A stretch of 64,000 nt of DNA, taken from contig NC_083536.1 of the NCBI RefSeq assembly GCF_032362555.1, positions 9,610,001-9,674,000 of the forward strand, in the 5' to 3' direction. Below the pieces are notes generated by a model. The model made no database searches. It was not told where the DNA came from and was given only the letters and a program-made list of their open reading frames with translations. Positions within the stretch are counted from its first letter, which is position 1. Each line of letters starts with the position of its first letter. Origin of the DNA: Amyelois transitella (taxonomy: Eukaryota > Arthropoda > Insecta > Lepidoptera > Pyralidae). The translations under genes and the position numbers were made by a program. Positions 57,802 to 64,000 of this stretch are shown here, piece after piece.

Positions 57802-60800
57802 CTATTTTATCCACGGCTTCATATTCTCAGCCGCTATCACGCCAGTATACTTTTTAAAGGATCTTTCACTGCCTTTAAGGTCCGTTACCTCATATCTGTC
57901 ATTTCCCATGAGTTTTTTGACTTTGAATGGACCTTTGAAGACCGGTAACAGTTTGCGACTTTTACCATCATTGCTCTGACTTTGAATTTTGATAAGTACC
58001 AAGTCTCCCTCGGCATAAGTACGTGCATTTATTCGACCCCTATCAAATCTTTCTTTCTGTACCTTGGCATTGGCTTTTAAGTTAGCGTCTACTCTCTCTC
58101 GCAAGCTAGTCACATCGAAAATGTTCTCATCATCAAGTTGAGGAGCTAAACTATCACTGTCTGTGCGTAATCGGTATCCAAAAAATACCTCACTAGGGAC
58201 GGCTTTTGTAATTTTATGAATTGTACTATTTAGACCTTGCTGTAACACCTTTATATACTGATCCCAGCCGTCTTCAGTTGTGTTAGCCCCAAAAGCTTTT
58301 AAGGATTCTAAAATTGTCTTATTGAAACGCTCGACTTGACCATTGGAGCGAGGCATACCCGTGGCCACAGTATGTAAGCGAATGTTTTTGTCTTTGCAAT
58401 AATGAATAAACTGATCGGAGGTAAACCCAGTTCCTGCGTCTGTGATAAGTCTTTTAGGGTTTCCGAATATTTTTGTAATATTTTCTAATTGTTTTATAAT
58501 GCAAGAACTTTTAGTTGTTCGTACAGCAGAGACAAACACAAATTTTGTAAAGGCATCTACAGTTACCAACAAATATTTATTTTTGTCTTTAGTTTCAATA
58601 AAAGGCCCTAAATGATCAAGATGAAGTGTATGGAATGGTTGTGCATACTTTGGCAAGGGGTACAGCTCACCTTCCTTAGGACCGCTTTTGTTCTTATAAT
58701 AGATGCAGTTAAGGCAGTTTTTTATGTACTTTTTTATAACGTGACGCATTTTAGGAAACCAATACTGATGACCTATTCGTTCAATGGTTTTATCTACTGA
58801 AAAATGACCTAAGTCGTCGTGGTTACATCTTATAACTTGCCAAATACATTTTTTTGGGACCACCCAACGTCGACCACGTGATGTCCTTCTATAAATTTTA
58901 CTACCTAGCAGTTCATATTTATCAAAAATATCTTTGTTATTATCAATATCTCCTGATTCTAAAATAGATTTAATTTGTTGTATTTAGGGTCCTGTAGTTG
59001 AACCGTTAGGAACCAGTCTGCTTCAGTTATTGACAATATGATCTCGCTTTCGGATTTTTCTCCGGATGGCACGGGGTTTCTGCTTAGCGCGTCCACGTGC
59101 TGCATTCGAGACCCTTCGCGATGAACAATATCATATGAGAATTCTTGAGTAGATAATACCCACCGTGCTACCCGGGGAATAATCTCCTTTTTTGTCAACG
59201 CGTACCGGACTGCATTACAGTCAGTAATTATTTTGAAAGGTGATCCTAACAGGTATAGCCTAAACTTTTGCAGGGAACAGACAATGGCCAATAATTCTAA
59301 TTCAAAAGAATGATACTTTTTTTCGTCTTCCGTTGTCTGCCTGCTATAATAATGCACAGGTTTCTCTCCTTCGTTTGTTACTTGCACAAGTATTCCGGCA
59401 ATACCATCCCTACTGGCATCCGTATATAAAATGTTTTCCTTGCTCGGATCAAAAATTGACGAAACACTATCCGAAGTCAACTTGACTTTTAGTGATTGGA
59501 AAGCTTGTTCTTCGGCAGTGCCCCAAACCCATTCAGTGTCTTTTTTTAATAATTTTGTCAAAGGCGCAGAAATCATGGCGCAATTTTTAATAAACTTTCT
59601 AAAATAACTGGTCAAGCCTAGAAATTGGCGGAGTTTGTGCACTGTCTTAGGAGTTGGAAAATTTTTCACAGCGTCTAATTTGGTTTCGTTTGGCATAACA
59701 CAATCCTGTTTTATTTTATACCCCAAAAACTCTATTTCTGTTTTGAAAAAATGGCATTTCTTTATATTAAGTGTTAACCCGTTGTTTTTGAAATAACCTT
59801 TTCTAATAATTTTATATTCTCTTCGACCGTTTTTGTAACTAAATAAACGTCATCCAAATACAAAATAACGTTCTCGAATCTTAAATTGCCCAAAACCTTA
59901 TTCATCATTTGTTGAAAACAGGATGGTGCATTTGCCAAACCAAACGGAAGCCTCAAAAACTCATAATGCCCGTCCTCAGTAATAAACGCAGTTTTTTCGA
60001 TAGATTGTTCTTTTTCGCTCATCATAATTTGGTAGTAGCCACTTTTTAAATCCAAGCAAGTAAAATATTTACAGCCCTGCAACCTATCAACCAAATCCTC
60101 GATGTGTGGCATCGGGTACTTATCCATAACAGTAATTTTATTTAGCTGCCGATAATCAATACAGAGCCTTTTCTCACCATTTTTTTTTGCTGACAAGCAA
60201 CGCAGGACTAGCATACGGAGAATGGCTTTCTCTTATGATATTATTATCCAGCAGCTCATTTACCATTTCGCGTATGACTTTCCTATCCGAATGTGAGGCT
60301 CTATAGGGTCTGCATTGAATCGGTTGAGAAGTAATCAAATTAATAACCATTTCATGGTCACGAACTCTGCCTAACTCTTTTACGTTCGTTGCAATGCAAT
60401 CACTATATTTATGGAGAAGGCTCATTAACTCATTTTGATAATTATTGCAATCGACTTCAAGGTCGGTTAAAAAGTTACAAAATTCAGTAAATGTTTTTGC
60501 ATAATCGAATTTAAGAACATTCCCTATACGCGAGTACATTAGGTCAGGCCGTTCGGTCACATTCCTTCCTATGAGAATCTCACAATCCACTAAATCATCA
60601 ATAATATAAAGGTCCACATTTTCCAAAGAAACAGAATCAATTTTTAAATTAACAGTTACCTTGTGACAAACTGATTTTACATTCTGTTTTGAAAATCCTT
60701 GCAAATTAACGGGGGAGGGTAATTTTATGTACTGTAAAGATTTTGTTTTTGCTAAGGAATCCGATATTAAAGAGCAACTACTACCCGTATCAATAAAAGC

Positions 60801-60866
60801 TTCGTAATTGAAGTCGTTAATGCACACAGTTTTAACAAACTTGTTTCGTGAGTTTGACATTGACAC
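57802..60866 (-). pseudogene. pol: Ty3/gypsy pol: protease, RT, RNase H, integrase (frameshifted)
   Basis: Four frames cover one polyprotein. Protease: FIDTGSSCSLI. RT: IQCRPYRASHSDRKVI, YFTCLDLKSGYYQIMM, VILYLDDVYL. RNase H: LYTDASRDGIAGIL, HYYSRQTTEDEKKYHSFELE. Integrase: H..H zinc region with NCLNCIYYKN, HTLHLDHLGPF (Asp), LITDAGTGFTSDQF (Asp) and PRSNGQVERFNKTI (Glu). One-base shifts occur near 60,180 (in a poly-A run), 59,770 and 58,980. After the integrase core lies a GPFKVKKLMGNDRYEV-type C-terminal domain rather than a chromodomain. Confidence 0.88.
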
Positions 60867-60899
60867 TGCCTTAGTTTCTTGTTTTTCCGATTTTAATGC

Positions 60900-61831
60900 G
60901 TTTTGTTAAATGACCGCGTTTGCCACAAAATGCACATTTATTAGATTCACATTGATTCCTTTTATGATTACCACCACACAAATAACATTTAATAGGTGTA
61001 TAGATACTGTGTTTGGCTAGAGTCATGTTTAGTGGGTATATTTTGGTTTGAAATCGTCGCGGAAGGTAGGGTAGACGTTGAAGGAGTGGGTGTTTGTGTC
61101 ATGGACAAGCTAGTTGGTTTATTTATATTATTATCTCGCATATTTATATTGGTTTGCTTTAATACTTTTGATTTATAAATACGGCCATGAAAAAAGCTAG
61201 CTAAGCTATCGCTAGTGGCAAAATTGCTCGCTTCGACTGACGCGCCTAAACTGCTATCACCTAAGTTTCCAATAATTATAGAAATTATATCTTGTTCCGA
61301 GAATCCTAATGAGAGGCGATCGATTTTGCATTTTTGGTCAAAGTAAAACTCATATAACGACTGATGTTCAGATGGTTTCTTATCTATTATTTCTTTTAGT
61401 AATTCGAACATGTTACGACGAATTTGAAAACTTAATGCTAATTTATTTTTCCAATCTCCCCATAGCCAAGAAGGCCATTGATTTTCAGTACGTAATAATG
61501 AATCATACCAGACTTTTGCCGACCCTTTCAATTTATTTATAGCTTGATATCGAATCATTTCCTCCGACCATGCAAACGTTTGAGAGTAAGACTGGATAAT
61601 ACTAAGCCATGCATTTATATCATCTTTAAGGGGGTCAAATTCGGGAATTATATTATTCAAAGTGAAATTGTTATTTGAGCTTACAGTTGGGGTATCAGCC
61701 TTACGTGATACCCTCTTCCTTTGTTTTCGTGGCGGTAACGGAGTCCTGGCACTGCTCGTAGTACTAGAACTCGAAGTAGAGCGTGCCCTTTTCCTAGACT
61801 GCCGCTTTTTCTGCTTCCTTCGCCTTCCCAT
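60900..61831 (-). pseudogene. gag: Ty3/gypsy gag with zinc knuckles (frameshifted)
   Basis: Starts MGRRRKQKKRQSRKRARS at 61,831 (very basic), then a Ser-rich stretch and a Gag core with AWLSIIQSYSQTFAWSEEM and AINKLKGSAKVWYDSLL. It stops at 60,989. In another frame two knuckles follow: a full CX2CX4HX4C (CYLCGGNHKRNQC) and an incomplete second one (CAFCGKRGHLTKRI, last Cys missing). The shift may be decay or part of the gag-pol expression strategy. Confidence 0.8.
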
Positions 61832-61858
61832 GATGCGCAGGTCACATCACACTTCTGA

Positions 61859-62071
61859 TGTTAGGAAATTATAACACGGGCGATAACTGAGTAAGTAGAA
61901 CTTTATTAAATCACTATTAATTCAACTATATGACAATATTTCGTGAGGAGCAAGTTCACAGCCTCTTCGTAAATCGTCACCGTTGTATTTTTGACTTCCG
62001 GCTCGATGCAGTGGCGCCATCTTTTTCAATTTTTCGAAGTCAACAGCCGCCGGATATCACGATTGCCAACA
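61859..62071 (-). repeat. 5' LTR (213 bp)
   Basis: On the - strand begins TGTTGGCAATCG and ends TTTCCTAACA, followed by the leader and gag. It lacks the roughly 70-bp segment present in the other LTR. Confidence 0.88.
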
Positions 62072-62075
62072 GTTG

Positions 62076-62394
62076 TTTCTTACATACAAGGTGTTCTTGC
62101 TTTGGTTTGTGATAAATTGTTTTTACTTTTTTATTTTCTTTGTTTGTAAGGTCCGGCTGGCGGGTTTGGCGAGAACTTTTACTTTAGTTCGTCAAACTAA
62201 ATACACAGTTAGTTTGTAAGAACCATATATATATTTATTGTGTTTATTAATTATGCAGCAACAGCAACTTTCATTTAACAATAATGATTCCTTATGCACT
62301 GCAGAGGACTCTGGTTCCTCCAGTTTTGCCTCTCATGGCTCTTCAGGGACACTGGGAGAATTTGTCAGGGACGCCTTCCACCGCTTTCCTCAAA
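62076..62394. other. Spacer with an unexplained plus-strand frame
   Basis: A + strand frame from ATG 62,253 (MQQQQLSFNNNDSL, Ser-rich, then GEFVRDAFHRFP) enters the hAT pseudogene in antisense at about 62,395. I do not recognise it. It may be a fragment of another element. Confidence 0.3.
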
Positions 62395-63425
62395 ATTTCA
62401 ATGTGTGCCACGAAGAACTCTATAACAGAGTCAAACAGGTTGTAAAATTGAGTCAGACAATTGCCTCTTGATAGCCAACGAACTTCAGTATGAAACAACA
62501 AACGGTTGAAATCCTCGTCATTAGTAACACAAAGCTGATGAAATAATCTATCATTCAAAGAGCTGTTGCGGATTTTATTGACTGCTTTGATGACATATTG
62601 CAGTGATTGAAATAGTTTTTCACTTAAGTTTCTAGCTACTAAATGTTGTCTATGAATAACGCAATGTACAGCAAGGACATCTGAAATTTTATTTTTTAAG
62701 TACGCTATGAAGCCTTTATGGTACCCTGTCATAGCCGGAGCCATCATCCGTAGCAACTGAAATAATATTTTTCAAAGGAATCCCTTTCTCATCGCAATAC
62801 TTTTCAAATGTATTGAATATGGTTTCACCTATTGTATCGGTCTCTAAATTTCTAGCAAATAATAGTTCTTCACATATTTTCTCATCTTTAATAAACCTCA
62901 CGTAAGACAACAACAATGCTTCATTAGTGGACTCATCGAGCTGAATTGAGAATTGACTTGTCCTCAGGTGATCGCACAATGATTCTTCAATGTTTTCTGC
63001 CATTTCATCAATTCGTCTTTGCACAGAATTATTACTCAAAGGAATTTTTCGGATAATATCTGCGGCCGGTTTATGAAGCACAGTAATTATTACTTCATTT
63101 ATTGCTGGCAATATTAACTCTTCTCCGATGTTATGTGGTTTGCCTTTTTGAGCAATTAACAAAGAGATATTGTACGAAGCTATAAGTCCGTCGTCATCTT
63201 GCTTAGCAGCCGCCGAAAATAGTTTCGCTACACTTGGCTGAGTATTATGCTTCTTCTCTAGGTCTTCAAATGATCTTGCAGCCTTGAAGGCTTCATTGCT
63301 TCATTCGAAAATGTTTTTAGACATAGAAGACACAAAGGCGACGATGGGTTTGTGGGATTTTCAATAAATCCGAATTTGATATATTCCGCACTGTATTGCC
63401 GTCTCTTCTTTTTTACTTCCGACAT
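62395..63425 (-). pseudogene. ZBED5-like hAT transposase, N-terminal and catalytic part
   Basis: Start MSEVKKKRRQYSAEYIKFGF at 63,425, then a BED-type zinc finger (CLLCLKTFSNEAMKPSRLQDH). A stop or frame change at about 63,305 leads to KPHNIGEELILPAINEVI, FSIQLDESTNEALLLSYVRF (first catalytic Asp region) and IISVATDDG (second Asp). A frameshift near 62,745 then gives AVHCVIHRQHLVARNL (hAT CxxH motif) and TEVRWLSRGNCLTQFY (the conserved W motif). The rest of the protein is at 34,660-35,310. This resembles domesticated ZBED5/SCAND3-like proteins but is disabled by several indels. Confidence 0.75.
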
Positions 63426-64000
63426 TGTTTTGCTTTGAGAAATACGTTCAACTTCGCGAGTAGTGTAAAGGAGGCGTAAGTACTACTCATCTATTGCGCG
63501 CGAAACCACAAATGAAAATAAAATAAATATTACATTGTTTATATAGGAATGCTTAAGCAACACGCCCCGACAGGAATAAAACAAACATGCATAAACTCGT
63601 TTATCTCATTCGACGCTCAATGGTACTCAACAAGTCCGAACAAGTATTCAATGAACCAGCCGACTGATACAGGAATGCACGTTTTTGTTAAATAACCCGA
63701 ATTGTGTGTCTGTTGCCTTTTCATTTGTTTGTTTGTGTCTACTTTCATTAAGAAACGGAGCGACCGATTGACATGATTTTAATTTTTTCTACATTCAATA
63801 AAATAGCACAGGTATATGAACTATATACTACGTAGTTTATGTACTACGCTACGCGGAGAGAAATATAGAACCGAGTTTGAGCAATCTTTTAATTCATATT
63901 AGTTGATGTTCACAAGTTGTTGTGAGTCGAGAGCTCTTGAAGTCGTTGTTTAAGAGGCCTCCTAGCTAAATAAAATAACAAATCACTCCCCCCTGCCTCT
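63426..64000. other. Non-coding flank
   Basis: No gene, RNA or repeat I can support. It probably includes the 5' terminal region of the hAT pseudogene, but I could not identify a terminal inverted repeat. Confidence 0.4.

Larger units (their letters stand above)
57072..62071 (-). mobile_element. Ty3/gypsy-like LTR retrotransposon without env, 5.0 kb
   Basis: LTRs run from TGTTAGGAAATT to ATTGCCAACA, with a 4-bp duplication GTTG (57,068-57,071 and 62,072-62,075). gag and pol are on the - strand. The right LTR is the 5' one. Several indels in pol show it is inactive. No chromodomain and no env. Confidence 0.88.
34660..63425 (-). mobile_element. ZBED5-like hAT pseudogene split by about 27 kb of insertions
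   Basis: The N-terminal BED finger and catalytic region lie at 62,395-63,425 and the C-terminal dimerisation region at 34,660-35,310, both on the - strand and in the order expected for one gene read from high to low coordinates. Everything between is later insertion (LINEs, LTR elements, mariner). That the two parts were one copy is inference from order, strand and complementarity of content; two separate fragments of the same family are possible. Confidence 0.5.

Overview
This window is eukaryotic, almost certainly nuclear DNA from a moth or butterfly. Overall AT content is high. Short interspersed elements carry the CCCGCGACTTCGTCCGCG head and TATAATATTAGTATAGA tail that are common in Lepidoptera. 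There are RTE-type LINEs ending in an 'ATCACGCC...GGGGTAGRCAGAG' signature and a LINE whose ORF1 resembles baculovirus FP proteins. I see no ordinary conserved host gene. Nearly everything is transposon or endogenous-virus DNA nested several layers deep, so the region looks like heterochromatin or a transposon graveyard, with several surprisingly intact young copies.

Left block (1-25,273): a decayed Polinton/Maverick (adintovirus-like) provirus. On the + strand it has an integrase fragment (1-483), then a capsid block: phospholipase A2-like minor virion protein (5,721-6,455), adenain-like protease (6,497-6,829), penton-like minor capsid protein (6,862-7,536), a small basic peptide (7,530-7,643), major capsid protein (7,674-8,872, frameshifted) and a conserved protein of unknown function (8,869-9,372). 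On the - strand follow a three-exon gene (9,747-10,423) and the protein-primed DNA polymerase B (11,825-14,444 plus 24,344-25,273). A Helitron/LINE cluster (484-5,669) separates the integrase from the capsid genes. The polymerase is split by a 9.9 kb LINE (14,445-24,343), which itself carries an intact hAT-like element (14,902-17,825), a mariner (18,083-19,403) and an intact RTE (20,957-24,054). I could read target duplications for all of these, and removing each insertion restores its host reading frame.

Middle block (25,273-34,660): a broken DUF7869-like transposon gene (25,602-27,422) flanked by an inverted 22-bp motif and a 187-bp tandem array, an unrecognised spliced gene (29,248-30,039, - strand), assorted SINE and RTE debris, and a second degraded DUF7869-like N-terminus (32,280-33,349).

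Right block (34,660-63,425): a ZBED5-like hAT pseudogene on the - strand whose C-terminal part (34,660-35,310) and N-terminal part (62,395-63,425) lie on either side of about 27 kb of insertions. Inside are a broken LINE (35,320-39,392) with a second mariner 99% identical to the first, a complete LTR retrovirus with gag, pol and env and almost identical LTRs (39,393-47,026), a minus-strand LINE (about 47,036-56,105) carrying two further LINEs (one full length, 47,467-52,072; one 5'-truncated, 53,081-54,393), a LINE 3' fragment (56,115-56,810) and a 5.0 kb Ty3/gypsy element (57,072-62,071).

How the parts act together: the elements are independent replicators. The only multi-gene system is the Polinton, whose integrase, polymerase, protease and capsid genes would form one virus-like replication and packaging module, now inactivated by nonsense, frameshift and insertion mutations. 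The elements that still look intact by reading frame are both mariners, the hAT-like element, the RTE, the FP-type LINE and the env-bearing LTR element.
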